DNA of 64,000 bases, from contig OY770021.1 of the NCBI GenBank assembly GCA_963669315.1, positions 2,170,001-2,234,000 of the forward strand, given 5' to 3'. Positions 1 through 9,193 of the stretch are shown in pieces. Source of the DNA: SZUA-547 sp963669315. Lineage in GTDB: Bacteria; Pseudomonadota; Alphaproteobacteria; Rhodobacterales; Rhodobacteraceae. Position numbers and translations under genes: made by a program. Every line of letters starts with the position of its first letter. The first letter of the stretch is position 1. Under the pieces are notes generated by a model, which was not told the origin of the DNA, did not search any database, and was given only the letters and a program-made list of their open reading frames with translations.

Positions 1-50
1 GCGGAAGGGGTTAAGTTAGCTCAAAATCAAGAACGGGGAGCGAGACGCGC

Positions 51-1328
51 ATGCACTTGGAGGACCTTTTTAACCGCCAGAACATTCTCGACCTCAGCTT
101 TCATAATTTTCGCAACGCCATCACCGCGGCCTATTTCGCGAATTCCGAGCTGGAGATTCTGCGCATTAATGAGAATTTCCGCCGGTTCTTCCCCGTCCTC
201 GGCAACGTTACCAACGCCTATTTCCCGGACGTGCTTGAACAACTTGGCGTGCCGCAGGCGCAGATCGAGGAATTCGAGAGCGAGCTTTCAATAAAGGGCT
301 CTGTGCTGATCCCTCATATCGAGATCACCGTTGACGGAGAAGAAAGGGTCTACTCGCTGCTTTCAACGCGCACCAAGGATGAAAGCTTCTCCTACCTCAA
401 CGGCGTACAGGGCCAGTTCGTCGATCGCACCGAGCAATGGAAGCTGCGCAAGGAGCGCGAAGAACTTCTGGAGCAGAAGCTGCGCGATCGGGAGATCATC
501 GAAGAGAAAAGCCGCCAGCTGGAGAAGCTGGCGACCCGGCTGGCCAAATACCTCTCGCCGCAGGTCTATGAGAGCATTTTTTCCGGACGGCAGGATACGG
601 CCGCGCCGACCTCTCGAAAGAACCTGACCGTATTTTTCTCGGACATCGTGCAGTTCGCGGACCTTTCGGACACTTTGGAGCCGGAACGGCTGTCGACGGT
701 GATCAATTCCTATCTCTCGGAAATGTCGGCGATCGCGATCGATTGCGGCGGCACGATCGACAAGTTCATCGGCGACGCGATCCTGATCTTTTTCGGAGAT
801 CCGGAAACGCAGGGTGAGCAGGAGGACGCACTCAGATGCGTCGAAATGGCGATCCGCATGCGCAATCGGATCGCGGAAATGCAGAACTACTGGATCAAGC
901 ACGGCGTCTCAAAAGGCGTGCAGGTGCGCATGGGGATCACCACCGGGTACTGCACGGTCGGGAACTTCGGGTCCGAACAGCGCCTTGAATACACGGTCCT
1001 TGGCAGCCCAGTGAACCTGGCGGCGCGTCTGCAGTCGGCCGCCCAGCCGGGTGAAGTTCTGGTCACGGAGGCGACCTATAATCTGGTGCGGGGAGAGGTG
1101 GATGGCGAGCACAACCTCTCCTTCTCACCCAAGGGGTTCTCGCGGCCGGTCGAGGTCTTCAAGATCAGTGATTTCAAATCTGAATCGCATCGGGAAAACC
1201 GCCAGCGGCTGTCGCGGGTCGGCGATCATGTAGAAGTGAACGTCATCAACAGCTCGAACATCCGGGCTGCGATCACCGAGCTGCGGCGCATTCAGGAGGA
1301 GTTTGAACAGCAGCTCGCCGCTGAGTAG
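51..1328 (+). CDS. Class III adenylate/guanylate cyclase, cytosolic
   Basis: A 425-aa soluble protein predicted to make cAMP (or cGMP). Residues 1-140 look like a degenerate PAS-like sensor and residues 140-185 are a charged coiled coil (KLRKEREELLEQKL) of the kind that links sensors to cyclase dimers. The catalytic domain runs from about 190 to 375: FFSDIVQF gives metal ligand D198, DKFIGDAILIFFGDP gives D242 and a substrate-type lysine, and YTVLGSPVNLAARL supplies the transition-state Asn/Arg. No membrane segment is visible. The start is secure: an in-frame stop lies at 12-14, this is the first ATG, and GGGGAG precedes it. Family assignment is firm; the nucleotide made and the signal sensed are unknown. 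Confidence 0.9.
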   Translation: MHLEDLFNRQNILDLSFHNFRNAITAAYFANSELEILRINENFRRFFPVLGNVTNAYFPDVLEQLGVPQAQIEEFESELSIKGSVLIPHIEITVDGEERVYSLLSTRTKDESFSYLNGVQGQFVDRTEQWKLRKEREELLEQKLRDREIIEEKSRQLEKLATRLAKYLSPQVYESIFSGRQDTAAPTSRKNLTVFFSDIVQFADLSDTLEPERLSTVINSYLSEMSAIAIDCGGTIDKFIGDAILIFFGDPETQGEQEDALRCVEMAIRMRNRIAEMQNYWIKHGVSKGVQVRMGITTGYCTVGNFGSEQRLEYTVLGSPVNLAARLQSAAQPGEVLVTEATYNLVRGEVDGEHNLSFSPKGFSRPVEVFKISDFKSESHRENRQRLSRVGDHVEVNVINSSNIRAAITELRRIQEEFEQQLAAE

Positions 1329-1380
1329 AGAGCCGGCTGCCTGGACCTGTGGTAAAGAGCGCAGAAACAAGGAGAGTCGC

Positions 1381-1776
1381 ATGGCCAAGGCCATTCATTC
1401 CATGATCCGCGTGCTGGACGAAGCGCGTTCGATCGCGTTCTACAAACAGGCCTTCGGGCTGGACGTCGCCGACCGGTTCGACTTCGACGATTTCACGCTC
1501 ATCTATCTCAGGAACGATGCGGCGGACTTCGAGCTGGAGCTGACGGTGAACAAGGCGCAGACGGAGCCCTATGACCTTGGCTCCGGCTATGGCCACATCG
1601 CCTTCGCGGTCGATGATCTGGACGCCGAGCATGCGCGCTTCACCGCCGCGGGCCTCAATCCGCGCGACATCGTGGCGTTCAATCGGGACGGCGCCCTGAT
1701 GGCGCGGTTCTTTTTCGTCGCCGATCCGGACGGCTACCAGATCGAGCTGCTGCAGAAACATGGCCGATACCAATAG
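1381..1776 (+). CDS. VOC/glyoxalase I-like protein
   Basis: A 131-aa single-domain vicinal-oxygen-chelate protein. It has the paired beta-alpha-beta-beta-beta modules typical of lactoylglutathione lyase relatives: an N-terminal MIRVLDEARSIAFYKQAFG module and a C-terminal module ending FFVADPDGYQIELLQ, which carries the metal-ligand Glu. The ATG at 1381 is chosen over an upstream in-frame ATG at 1303 because AAGGAGAG sits 5-10 bases before it and family members begin there. It is followed after 11 bases by the next gene, so the two are probably co-transcribed. It could be a true glyoxalase I (methylglyoxal detoxification with glutathione) or another VOC enzyme; the sequence does not decide. 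Confidence 0.85.
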   Translation: MAKAIHSMIRVLDEARSIAFYKQAFGLDVADRFDFDDFTLIYLRNDAADFELELTVNKAQTEPYDLGSGYGHIAFAVDDLDAEHARFTAAGLNPRDIVAFNRDGALMARFFFVADPDGYQIELLQKHGRYQ

Positions 1777-1787
1777 GGAGAGATAAA

Positions 1788-2174
1788 ATGGCGATCCTTC
1801 TGAAGATCCGCTGGAACATTAAAGACGGCGAGGAAACCGCTTTTCGCGAGAACCAGAAAGCGCTGTGCGACGTGATGAGCGCCGATCATCCCGGCGTGAT
1901 CTGCTACCACGCAGACTACCCGGAACCGAATGTCAGCGAATGGACCGAGATCTACGCGAACAACGACGCCTTCAAGGCGCATCTGGCGAATGAGAAGGGT
2001 CAGGGGCCGCTGGGCGCAGTGGTCGGCGCCTGCGATTCCATCGTCTGTCGCTGCTGGGGCGATCCGGATGACGGGTCCAAGGAAATACTGGCTGGATTCG
2101 GAGCGACCTACCACGGCACTGGCGACGGCGCGTTCATTCTGCACGCCAATGCGGACAAGGACTCGCCAGTCTGA
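1788..2174 (+). CDS. ABM-type dimeric alpha/beta-barrel protein
   Basis: A 128-aa protein starting MAILLKIRWNIKDGEE. The first 80 residues resemble the antibiotic-biosynthesis-monooxygenase (ABM) dimeric alpha-beta barrel fold: a beta strand, a helix with a conserved HPGVICY turn, and a second strand containing EWTEIYANNDAFKAH. The tail of about 40 residues (GDPDDGSKEILAGFGATYH) is additional. An AGGGAGAG ribosome site lies at 1775-1782, so it is translationally close to the VOC gene upstream. The enzymatic role is unknown; ABM proteins include quinol monooxygenases and many uncharacterised members. Confidence 0.7.
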   Translation: MAILLKIRWNIKDGEETAFRENQKALCDVMSADHPGVICYHADYPEPNVSEWTEIYANNDAFKAHLANEKGQGPLGAVVGACDSIVCRCWGDPDDGSKEILAGFGATYHGTGDGAFILHANADKDSPV

Positions 2175-2237
2175 CGGGGAGCAGAAAACTGTTAGGGTTC
2201 CGTTGGAACAATTCTATACCCGACGGAGCCCGCATAT

Positions 2238-2990
2238 ATGAACATTCCCGCCGCCACGCCGCGCCTCGCCGTACTGATCGACGCGGATAACGCCAGCGCG
2301 AAAATCGCCGACGCTTTGTTCGACGAGATCGCAAAAATCGGCGAGGCGAGCGTGCGCCGGATCTATGGCGATTTTTCAGGGTCACGCCTGAAAGCCTGGG
2401 CGGAAATTTTGCACAAGCACGCCATTCTGGCGCATCAGAACTTCGCCCACACGACAGGCAAGAACGCCTCCGACATCGCGCTGGTGATCGACTCGATGGA
2501 CCTGCTGCATGGTGGGCGTATGGACGGTTTCTGTCTGGTGTCGTCCGACAGCGATTTCACCCGATTGGCGTCTCGCATTCGCGAACAGGGCGTCGATGTG
2601 TACGGCTTCGGTGAGCAAAAAACGCCCGAGAGTTTCCGCCAAGCGTGTCGGAGGTTTATCTACACGGAGAATTTGCAAGGAGGCGCGCCAGATAACGGAG
2701 AGGCGGCGCCGAAGATCAAAGAACAACAGCCTCCGACGAAAGCGATTCCCCTGTTTCGAAAGGCGGTCGCGCAGATGGAAGACGATGACGGTTGGGTGCA
2801 CCTAAGCCCGGTAGGGTCTGTACTCAACAAAATGGCCCCCGACTTCGACCCGCGCACCTACGGTTGCAAGAAGTTGAGCGACCTCGTCAAAAAGACCGGT
2901 GCGTTTGAGGTCAAGAAAGCCAAGAACGGCGGAATGGTCATCCGGCTAAAATCGCAACCGAAGTCTAAAGCGAAGAGCGCGAAGGAATAG
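2238..2990 (+). CDS. NYN-domain nuclease-like protein with OST-HTH/LOTUS domain
   Basis: A 250-aa protein of the LabA/DUF88 type. Residues 8-140 form a NYN (PIN-like) ribonuclease fold: LAVLIDADN holds the first acidic residues, DIALVIDSMDLLH the second set, and LVSSDSDFTRLASRIRE the third, so the usual Asp cluster is complete. Residues 175-240 form an OST-HTH/LOTUS winged-helix domain (WVHLSPVGSVLNKMAPDFDPRTYG), a proposed RNA-binding module. NYN plus LOTUS proteins are thought to act on RNA, but bacterial substrates are mostly undefined. It stands alone, convergent with the EVE gene. Confidence 0.88.
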   Translation: MNIPAATPRLAVLIDADNASAKIADALFDEIAKIGEASVRRIYGDFSGSRLKAWAEILHKHAILAHQNFAHTTGKNASDIALVIDSMDLLHGGRMDGFCLVSSDSDFTRLASRIREQGVDVYGFGEQKTPESFRQACRRFIYTENLQGGAPDNGEAAPKIKEQQPPTKAIPLFRKAVAQMEDDDGWVHLSPVGSVLNKMAPDFDPRTYGCKKLSDLVKKTGAFEVKKAKNGGMVIRLKSQPKSKAKSAKE

Positions 2991-3075
2991 AGGGGGTCGG
3001 CGGTGACGATGCCGAACCGGGCCTGCGTGATTGAGATGGTGGTGCGCCCGCAGCGCTCGCCCTATCGGTAAGCGC

Positions 3076-3495
3076 CTAGCCTTTGTACCCGCCCAGTTCG
3101 CAGATTACCGCCCATTCCTTGGCCGTGACGGGCTGCACTGACAACCGCGTATTATTGACCAGCACCATGTCGGCCAGGCGAGGGTCGACCTTGGCCATGG
3201 CCAGCGTCACCGGCGTCGGAAACGGCGCGACGGCGGTGACGTCGACGCATTCCCAGCGCGGATCGTCGGTGGTCGAATCCGGATGAATCTCGGTCGAGAC
3301 CTCGACCACGCCCATCACCCGCTTCTCATTCACCGAGTGATAGAAAAAGCCGAGATCGCCCCGCTTCATCTCCCGCATGTTGTTGCGAGCCTGATAGTTG
3401 CGGATGCCATCCCATTCCTCGCCGGCGTCGCCCTTGGCGACCTGATCGTCCCAGCTCCATGTGTTCGGCTCGGACTTGAACAGCCAATAGGCCAT
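3076..3495 (-). CDS. EVE-domain protein
   Basis: A 139-aa protein that is almost entirely one EVE domain, a PUA-like fold that binds modified bases. Visible signatures are the start MAYWLFKSEPNTWSWDD, the central GIRNYQARNNMREMKRGD and the FFYHS strand. The ATG at 3495 is used because family members begin MAYWLFKSEP; the reading frame stays open further upstream but overlaps the YciI gene. The order EVE-YciI-gpsA-tsaD on one strand is recurrent in Rhodobacterales-like genomes, so this is core, not a defence-associated EVE fusion. Confidence 0.93.
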   Translation of the reverse strand: MAYWLFKSEPNTWSWDDQVAKGDAGEEWDGIRNYQARNNMREMKRGDLGFFYHSVNEKRVMGVVEVSTEIHPDSTTDDPRWECVDVTAVAPFPTPVTLAMAKVDPRLADMVLVNNTRLSVQPVTAKEWAVICELGGYKG

Positions 3496-3506
3496 CGCGG
3501 GTCTCC

Positions 3507-3776
3507 CTATCCTACGGTCTGCTTCCACCGGCGTATCGTTACGCTGTCGAACAGCTCCGCTTTGGCGTAGGGATCGTTCGCGGCCCAGGCCTCGGCGGCG
3601 GCGCGGTCGGCGACATCGATCACCGAAAGGCTTCCAGCCATATCGCCCGCATCGTCCAGGAACGGCCCTCCGATCACAACGCCGGTCTCGGTCGCGTAGG
3701 CGAGATGGGCCTCTCGATTTGCCTTGCGGACTTCCAGATGGCCCGGCTTGTCGTTGCAGATCACGGTGAACAGCAT
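3507..3776 (-). CDS. YciI-family protein
   Basis: An 89-aa YciI-like alpha/beta-barrel protein. It starts MLFTVICNDKPGHLEVRK and contains the conserved GPFLDDAGDMAGSLSVIDVADRAAAEAWAANDPYAKAELF type core, with the family His and Asp residues (RKANREAHLAY, NDPYAKAELF). The family is structurally related to dimeric barrels and muconolactone isomerase, and its cellular role is undetermined. It lies 11 bases upstream of the EVE gene and 12 bases downstream of gpsA, so it is probably the third gene of the tsaD-gpsA operon. Confidence 0.9.
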   Translation of the reverse strand: MLFTVICNDKPGHLEVRKANREAHLAYATETGVVIGGPFLDDAGDMAGSLSVIDVADRAAAEAWAANDPYAKAELFDSVTIRRWKQTVG

Positions 3777-3788
3777 TTGGTTTCCTTC

Positions 3789-4787
3789 TCAAGTTTCCCG
3801 TTTCAGGGGCCGCGCCAGCAAGGTCGCGACCGCCCCGTCGATATCGCAACGCCCGGCCACAAGATCGGCGACGACGGCGCAGATCGGCGCGTCGACGCCC
3901 AGCTTTTCGGCCAGAGCCACGGCGACCCCTGCAGTCGCAGCGCCTTCATAGGTGCGGCCATCTGCAGCGATCTCATCCGGCGTCTTTCCGCGCCCCAGCG
4001 CCAGACCATAGGCGAAGTTGCGTGATTTCTCCGAGTTACAAGTCAGCGCGAGATCGCCGATGCCCGATAGTCCGCTTAATGTCTCCGGCCGGGCGCCCAT
4101 CGCGGTGGCGATGCGCGTGGCCTCGGCGAAGCCGCGGGTCATCAGAGCCGCGCGCGCGGATTCGCCAAGACCTCGGCCCATTGTCGCGCCGCAGGCGATG
4201 GCGATGACGTTCTTGAGGGCGCCGCCCATCTCTGCGCCGGCTACGTCGTCGGTCAGGTAAAGCCGCAGCGTCGGCGCCGCCAACCGGGCCTGAATCGCTT
4301 CGTCCAGTTCAAGATCGGCGCAGGCCAACGTCAGGGCCGTCGGCAGGCCGCGAGAGATCTCGGTGGCGAAACTCGGGCCGGTCAGCACAGCGGCGGGACG
4401 GCCGGGCGAGACCTCGGCGGCGATCTCGGACTGTCGGTCCAGCGTGCCCTTCTCCAACCCTTTGGCGCAAAGGACCAGTGGGGCGTCCGACGGTATCGAA
4501 GCGTCCAGATCGGTCAACACTGTTCTGGTCGTTTGCGCGGGAACCGCAATCAATGCGACGGATGCTCGGGCGAGCGCAGCCCGATCGGCCGTGGGCGTCA
4601 CCAGATCCGGCAGGATCGCACCGCCTTTCTCCGCCTTGCGAGTCTCCGCCATCCGCGCGGCCGCATCGGCGTCGCGACCCAACAGAACGACATTCTTCCC
4701 GCCCCCGGCGATGGCGACGGCCAGCGCGGACCCGAAGGCGCCCGCCCCGATTATCGCAACCGGGCCGTCCCTGAGCGATCCATTCAT
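3789..4787 (-). CDS. gpsA: Glycerol-3-phosphate dehydrogenase [NAD(P)+]
   Basis: A 332-aa cytosolic enzyme that reduces dihydroxyacetone phosphate to sn-glycerol 3-phosphate for phospholipid synthesis. The N-terminal Rossmann motif GAGAFGSALA is at residues 14-23. KGLEKGT and the catalytic-lysine segment MGGALKNVIAIACG are present, as is the LSGIGDLALTC signature of the C-terminal helical domain. Length matches the family. Its ATG overlaps the tsaD stop by four bases (4784-4787), implying translational coupling. With glpD elsewhere in the window, the organism can both make and oxidise glycerol-3-phosphate. Confidence 0.97.
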   Translation of the reverse strand: MNGSLRDGPVAIIGAGAFGSALAVAIAGGGKNVVLLGRDADAAARMAETRKAEKGGAILPDLVTPTADRAALARASVALIAVPAQTTRTVLTDLDASIPSDAPLVLCAKGLEKGTLDRQSEIAAEVSPGRPAAVLTGPSFATEISRGLPTALTLACADLELDEAIQARLAAPTLRLYLTDDVAGAEMGGALKNVIAIACGATMGRGLGESARAALMTRGFAEATRIATAMGARPETLSGLSGIGDLALTCNSEKSRNFAYGLALGRGKTPDEIAADGRTYEGAATAGVAVALAEKLGVDAPICAVVADLVAGRCDIDGAVATLLARPLKRET

Positions 4788-5920
4788 GCCTTCGCTCCCT
4801 TCTTGCCAGAGCCAAGCATGGGCGCGGCGACAGGATCAAGCGGCCAGCGCGGCCGGGCCTTCAGGTCCATGCCGTCGTGTTCGCCGCGCGCAAAACGCTC
4901 CAGCCCCGCCCAGGCGATCATCGCCGCATTGTCGGTGCAAAGCTTCATCGGCGGCGCGGTGAAGCGAAATCCCTCCGCCGTCGCGGCCGCATCCAGCGAC
5001 GCGCGAATCGCGTTGTTCGCCGCGACGCCGCCCGCGACCGCCAGAACCGGATCGGCGAGCCCGGGTCGCGCCTCACGAAACGCCGCCATGGCTCGGCTGG
5101 TCTTTTCAGCCAGCACATCCGCCGCCGCGGCCTGAAATCCGGCGCAAAGATCGGCGCGGTCCGTTTCTGTCAGGCCGTCTTTCTCCCCGACGATCACATC
5201 GCGCGCTCGGCGCAGCGCGGTCTTGAGGCCAGAGAAGGACATATCGCAGCCCGGCCGGTCCAGCAGCGGCCGGGGAAAGGCGAATCGGGCCGGGTCGCCC
5301 GCAGCCGCTTCGCGCTCGACCTCCGGCCCGCCGGGATAGCCCAGCCCGAGCAACTTGGCGGTCTTGTCGAACGCCTCGCCCGGCGCGTCGTCGATGGTGC
5401 CGCCCATGCGCGTATACGCGCCCAGCCCGTCCACCGCGATGATTTGGCAATGCCCGCCGGAGACAAGAAGCAACAAATACGGATACGCGATTCCATCCGC
5501 GAGGCGGGGGGTCAGCGCGTGCCCCTCAAGGTGATTGACGCCGATCAGCGGCAGGCCCGCGCCCGCCGAGATCCCCTTGGCGCACATCACGCCAGACAGG
5601 ACGCCGCCGATCAGCCCAGGCCCGGCGGTGACTGCAATGGCGTCGATATCGGAAAGAGCCGCCCCGGCGTCCTTCAACGCCGCCTCGACGCAGTAATCTA
5701 GCCTCTCGGCATGGGCGCGCGCGGCGATCTCGGGCACTACACCGCCAAAATCGGCATGCAGTCCGTCCTGCCCCCAAACCACTGAAGAGAGGATGTCGCC
5801 GGGCGCCTGCGGGGTGCCGTCCTCGCCGATCTGGGCGCGCACGACCGCTGCGGCAGTGTCGTCGCAACTCGACTCGACGCCAAGAACGGTCAAGGACCGG
5901 GACTGCAATGGGCCGTTCAT
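4784..5920 (-). CDS. tsaD: tRNA N6-threonylcarbamoyladenosine synthase subunit TsaD
   Basis: A 378-aa Kae1/Qri7/TsaD-family protein that transfers the threonylcarbamoyl group to A37 of ANN-decoding tRNAs. The ASKHA fold shows LGVESSCDDTAAAVV at 13-27, the iron-binding pair H130/H134 in HLEGHALTPRL, VSGGHCQIIAV, and the C-terminal LCTDNAAMIAWAG signature. The ATG at 5920 is preferred over an upstream in-frame start at 6019, which would overlap hemC and add 33 unconserved residues. It is the first gene of a leftward operon with gpsA, and divergent from hemC with 87 bases between starts. Confidence 0.97.
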   Translation of the reverse strand: MNGPLQSRSLTVLGVESSCDDTAAAVVRAQIGEDGTPQAPGDILSSVVWGQDGLHADFGGVVPEIAARAHAERLDYCVEAALKDAGAALSDIDAIAVTAGPGLIGGVLSGVMCAKGISAGAGLPLIGVNHLEGHALTPRLADGIAYPYLLLLVSGGHCQIIAVDGLGAYTRMGGTIDDAPGEAFDKTAKLLGLGYPGGPEVEREAAAGDPARFAFPRPLLDRPGCDMSFSGLKTALRRARDVIVGEKDGLTETDRADLCAGFQAAAADVLAEKTSRAMAAFREARPGLADPVLAVAGGVAANNAIRASLDAAATAEGFRFTAPPMKLCTDNAAMIAWAGLERFARGEHDGMDLKARPRWPLDPVAAPMLGSGKKGAKA

Positions 5921-6007
5921 CCGCTGCTCGCCTCGCTTCGCATTGCGCCTTTCGCCCCTGCGCCGTATCTCTCTATCCGCACGCAATTCGGAGTTAGCAC
6001 CCGCCAC

Positions 6008-6961
6008 ATGACGACGCAATCATCCCAGTCCCCCAGCGCGGATCGGCCGCTGAAGATCGGCACGCGCGGCTCTCCACTGGCGCTGGCGCAGGCCTATGAG
6101 ACCCGCGACCGGTTGGCCAGCGCCCATGGCCTGCCCGAGGACGCATTCGAGATCCGCGTCATCAAGACCACCGGCGACCGGGTGCTTGACCGGGCGCTCA
6201 GCGAGATTGGCGGCAAGGGACTGTTCACCAAAGAGATCGAGGAAGCGCTGCTGGCGGGCGAAATCGACCTCGCCGTCCATTCGATGAAGGACATGCCGAC
6301 CGTGCTGCCGGAGGGGCTGGAGATTAGCGCCCTGCTGCCAAGAGAAGATGTGCGCGACGCGTTTGTCTCCCGCGAATTCAGCGGGATCGATGCGCTGCCT
6401 GAGGGCGCGGTGGTCGGCTCATCCTCTCTCAGACGCCGGGCGCAGTTACTCCACCGCCGACCTGACCTGAATCTGGTGGAGTTCCGCGGCAATGTGCAGA
6501 CCCGTCTCGCCAAGCTGGACCGGGGAGAGGTGGCGGCCACGTTCCTCGCCGCGGCGGGGTTGAAACGGTTGGAGCTTGAAAGAGAGATCTCCGCGTTGAT
6601 CGAGCCGGTGGAGATGCTGCCCGCCGTCGCTCAGGGCGCTATCGGCATTGAAACCCGGACGTGCGACGACGCGACCCTCGCCTTGCTTGCGCCGATCCAC
6701 GACCAGACCACCGGAGACAGGCTGGCGGCCGAGCGCGCGTTCCTCGCCGCGTTGGACGGATCCTGCCGCACTCCGATCGGCGGACTCGCCCTTTTGCAGA
6801 GCGATCAGATATGGTTCCGGGGGGAAATCATCCGTCCCGACGGGTCCGAGCGGCTGGCGACGGAACGCCGGGGCGTAATCTCCGACGCCGCTTGGATGGG
6901 CCGCGACGCCGCCGAGGAGCTTCGGGCCAAGGGCGGCGACGGCTTCTTCGACGCAGGCTGA
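6008..6961 (+). CDS. hemC: Hydroxymethylbilane synthase
   Basis: A 317-aa cytosolic enzyme that polymerises four porphobilinogens to hydroxymethylbilane in heme and siroheme synthesis. It shows KIGTRGSPLALAQAY near the N-terminus, the VHSMKDMPT active-site loop, SSSLRRRAQLL, FRGNVQTRL, and the dipyrromethane cofactor cysteine C253 in DGSCRTPIGG. Length and motifs are canonical. It starts a rightward operon with hemD, a mitofilin-like gene and hemY. The gap to divergent tsaD must contain both promoters, but no clear box was identified. Confidence 0.97.
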   Translation: MTTQSSQSPSADRPLKIGTRGSPLALAQAYETRDRLASAHGLPEDAFEIRVIKTTGDRVLDRALSEIGGKGLFTKEIEEALLAGEIDLAVHSMKDMPTVLPEGLEISALLPREDVRDAFVSREFSGIDALPEGAVVGSSSLRRRAQLLHRRPDLNLVEFRGNVQTRLAKLDRGEVAATFLAAAGLKRLELEREISALIEPVEMLPAVAQGAIGIETRTCDDATLALLAPIHDQTTGDRLAAERAFLAALDGSCRTPIGGLALLQSDQIWFRGEIIRPDGSERLATERRGVISDAAWMGRDAAEELRAKGGDGFFDAG

Positions 6962-6963
6962 AC

Positions 6964-7692
6964 GTGGCGGCGAAGATCCTCCTGACCCGACCGCAGGCGC
7001 AATCCGAAGCGCTGGCCGAGACGCTGTGGCGGCGAGGATGGATCACCTTGATCGCGCCGATGCTTCAATTCGAGCGCCTGCCCGCCCCGACTGGGTTCGC
7101 CAGTTCGGTGGAAATAGCTTGCGCCATTGCTTTCACATCGGGAAACGGAGTTCGGGCGTTCGCCGACGCCTCGCCACGCCGGGATCGTCCCGTCTACGCG
7201 GTGGGAGACGCCACAGCAGATACGGCCCGCGCCAAGGGCTTCGGCCAGGTGACCTCCGCCGATGGCGACGCCGGAGCGTTGGAGGCGCTGCTTAAAACCG
7301 CGTCGCTTTCCGGGCCTGTGCTCCACGCCAGGGGGGAACACGGGCGCGGCGATCTCGTCAGTCGCCTGACTGAAGCTGAGATAGACGCCGATGAAGCGAT
7401 TCTCTACGCGATGCGCCCCGCCTCAGAATTGCCGTCCGAAGTCGCAAGGGCTTTGAGCGCCGAAGATATTGACGCCGTAGTCTTTTACTCTCCCCGCACG
7501 GCGAAGACATTCGCTCGGCTGGCGTCCGAAGCTGGACTCGCCAAGCTGGGATCTCTGCGCGCCATCGCGATCAGCGCAGCCACGGCGCAAGCGCTTTTGC
7601 CACTCGGTCTCGGCCGGATCGACGTCGCTCTCCACCCCTCCGGACATGCGATGCTCGACGCGATTGGCCGCGGCGAATCCGGCAGTTCGTGA
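6964..7692 (+). CDS. hemD: Uroporphyrinogen-III synthase
   Basis: A 242-aa enzyme that closes hydroxymethylbilane with ring-D inversion. HemD is poorly conserved, but the two-lobed pattern is visible: ILLTRPQAQSEALAETLWRRG at the start, AFTSGNGVRAFA, VYAVGDATADTARAKGF, LHARGEHGRGDL and the C-terminal AIAISAATAQAL. The GTG at 6964, two bases after the hemC stop, is inferred as start because the conserved VAAKILLTRP begins there; the open frame extends upstream only as overlap with hemC. Position directly after hemC supports the call. Confidence 0.92.
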   Translation: MAAKILLTRPQAQSEALAETLWRRGWITLIAPMLQFERLPAPTGFASSVEIACAIAFTSGNGVRAFADASPRRDRPVYAVGDATADTARAKGFGQVTSADGDAGALEALLKTASLSGPVLHARGEHGRGDLVSRLTEAEIDADEAILYAMRPASELPSEVARALSAEDIDAVVFYSPRTAKTFARLASEAGLAKLGSLRAIAISAATAQALLPLGLGRIDVALHPSGHAMLDAIGRGESGSS

Positions 7693-7840
7693 ACTGCGCG
7701 CATTTTCAGCGTTGTTCACAATGCTGGCGCGCACTACGCTCAGCCATTGGAAAAAGCTGGCGCGGCGGCGAATCTCCGCGCGGTCCGGCGCGCCCCGGCG
7801 GGGATGCGGCGAATTAAACGCGACGAAACGGGATCGACCC

Positions 7841-9178
7841 ATGAGTGATGGAAAGAAAGACGCCGACGATCTGGAAACGGACGTTGGCGAGGAAACCACC
7901 GAGACGTCAGAGGTGAAAGAGGAGTCCGAGGAAGCGTCTGGGACGGAGGACGCCATCGAACTGGCGCCTGACGAGCGCGCCGACGACGAGGCGGTCGAAG
8001 ACGGAGGCGTCGAGGATGAGCCTGTCCGAGACGGACCCTTCGCCGGCGAGTCGCATGACGACGAACATCACTTTGACGATCATCACGAAGAGCCGCAGGG
8101 ATCCAGCTTCGCCGCGAAAGCGCTGACCGCGCTGGTATTGCTGATCGTTGGCGGCGCGGTGGCGCTGATCGGCGGGCCGAAGCTGGCGCCGATGCTGCCG
8201 GCTGGCGTCGCCGCGTACCTCACGCCAGGCGCCAGCGCCGATGTCGAAGGACTGGAAACCCGCATCGCCGCGCTAGAGGGCGCGCTCGAATCGAACGACG
8301 GCGCGCTGAAGGGAGAAATCGCCGCAGCCGTCGAACAAAGCGCCGCCATGGACGCCGAACTCGCCGCGCGGATCGACGTCGCACAGGCCGCGCTGGATGC
8401 GCTCGAAAGCGTCCGGCCCGCTGCGCCGATAGTCATCGAGCAAGGCGAAGGCGACGCCGAGGTTCTGGCCGACGCCGCCCGGTTGGCGGCGATCGATTCC
8501 GCCATCAGCAGCCTGCGCACTGAAATCGCCACGCTGCGAGAGGACGCCGCGACCGGCTCGGGCGCCGGGACGGATACGGCCGCCGCGCTTCAGGTCGAGA
8601 TCAACGCGCTTGACGAGCGCCTGACTGCGGCCGAGGAAGCGGTCTCAAGCGGCGTTGCATCTGGCAAAGGCGCGGCCAGCGCCGCCTCTTTCGCTGTGCT
8701 TTCAACCGCCGTCGGCAGCGCGTCGCCCTATGAAAAAGAGCTGTCGAGCTTCACCTCGGTCAGCGGGCTTCCCGCGCCCGAGGCGTTGACCGCGTCCGCG
8801 GCAACAGGCGCTCCGAGCCTAAGTTCCCTGTCGGCGACGTTCCCGAACGCCGCAGTGGCCGCGATCTCCGCCGCGACCCGCGCCGCGGCCGGAGAAAGCT
8901 ATTCGGATCAGGCCTTGGCCTGGCTGGAGTCCCAGGTCGCCGTTCGCCCGACCGAAGAGGCGGAGGGCGTCGCGCCCGCGGCGGTTCTTTCCCGCGCAGA
9001 GGCCCGACTCGGCGAAGGGGCGCTAGCTGCGGCGCTGGCCGAAATCGACTCGCTGCCGACTGTATCGAAGGATGCGATGGCGGATTGGATCGGACGCGCC
9101 CAGAAACGCTCCGCTGTCGACGCCGCGCTGTCTGAACTGGCCGCGGCGATGCTGCCCGGCGCTCAGGCTTCAAATTAA
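7841..9178 (+). CDS. Mitofilin-family inner-membrane protein
   Basis: A 445-aa protein with a very acidic N-terminal cytoplasmic segment (about 85 residues rich in Glu/Asp), one membrane helix (LTALVLLIVGGAVALIGG), an Ala/Glu-rich coiled coil in the periplasm, and a C-terminal conserved region. This is the layout of alphaproteobacterial mitofilin/Mic60 homologues, which sit between hemD and hemY and are implicated in intracytoplasmic membrane and crista-like architecture. ATG 7841 begins MSDGKKDADDLE; an open extension back to 7646 overlaps hemD and is rejected. Family inferred from position and topology more than from sequence identity. Confidence 0.85.
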   Translation: MSDGKKDADDLETDVGEETTETSEVKEESEEASGTEDAIELAPDERADDEAVEDGGVEDEPVRDGPFAGESHDDEHHFDDHHEEPQGSSFAAKALTALVLLIVGGAVALIGGPKLAPMLPAGVAAYLTPGASADVEGLETRIAALEGALESNDGALKGEIAAAVEQSAAMDAELAARIDVAQAALDALESVRPAAPIVIEQGEGDAEVLADAARLAAIDSAISSLRTEIATLREDAATGSGAGTDTAAALQVEINALDERLTAAEEAVSSGVASGKGAASAASFAVLSTAVGSASPYEKELSSFTSVSGLPAPEALTASAATGAPSLSSLSATFPNAAVAAISAATRAAAGESYSDQALAWLESQVAVRPTEEAEGVAPAAVLSRAEARLGEGALAAALAEIDSLPTVSKDAMADWIGRAQKRSAVDAALSELAAAMLPGAQASN

Positions 9179-9193
9179 GAGGGGGCGCAGGCG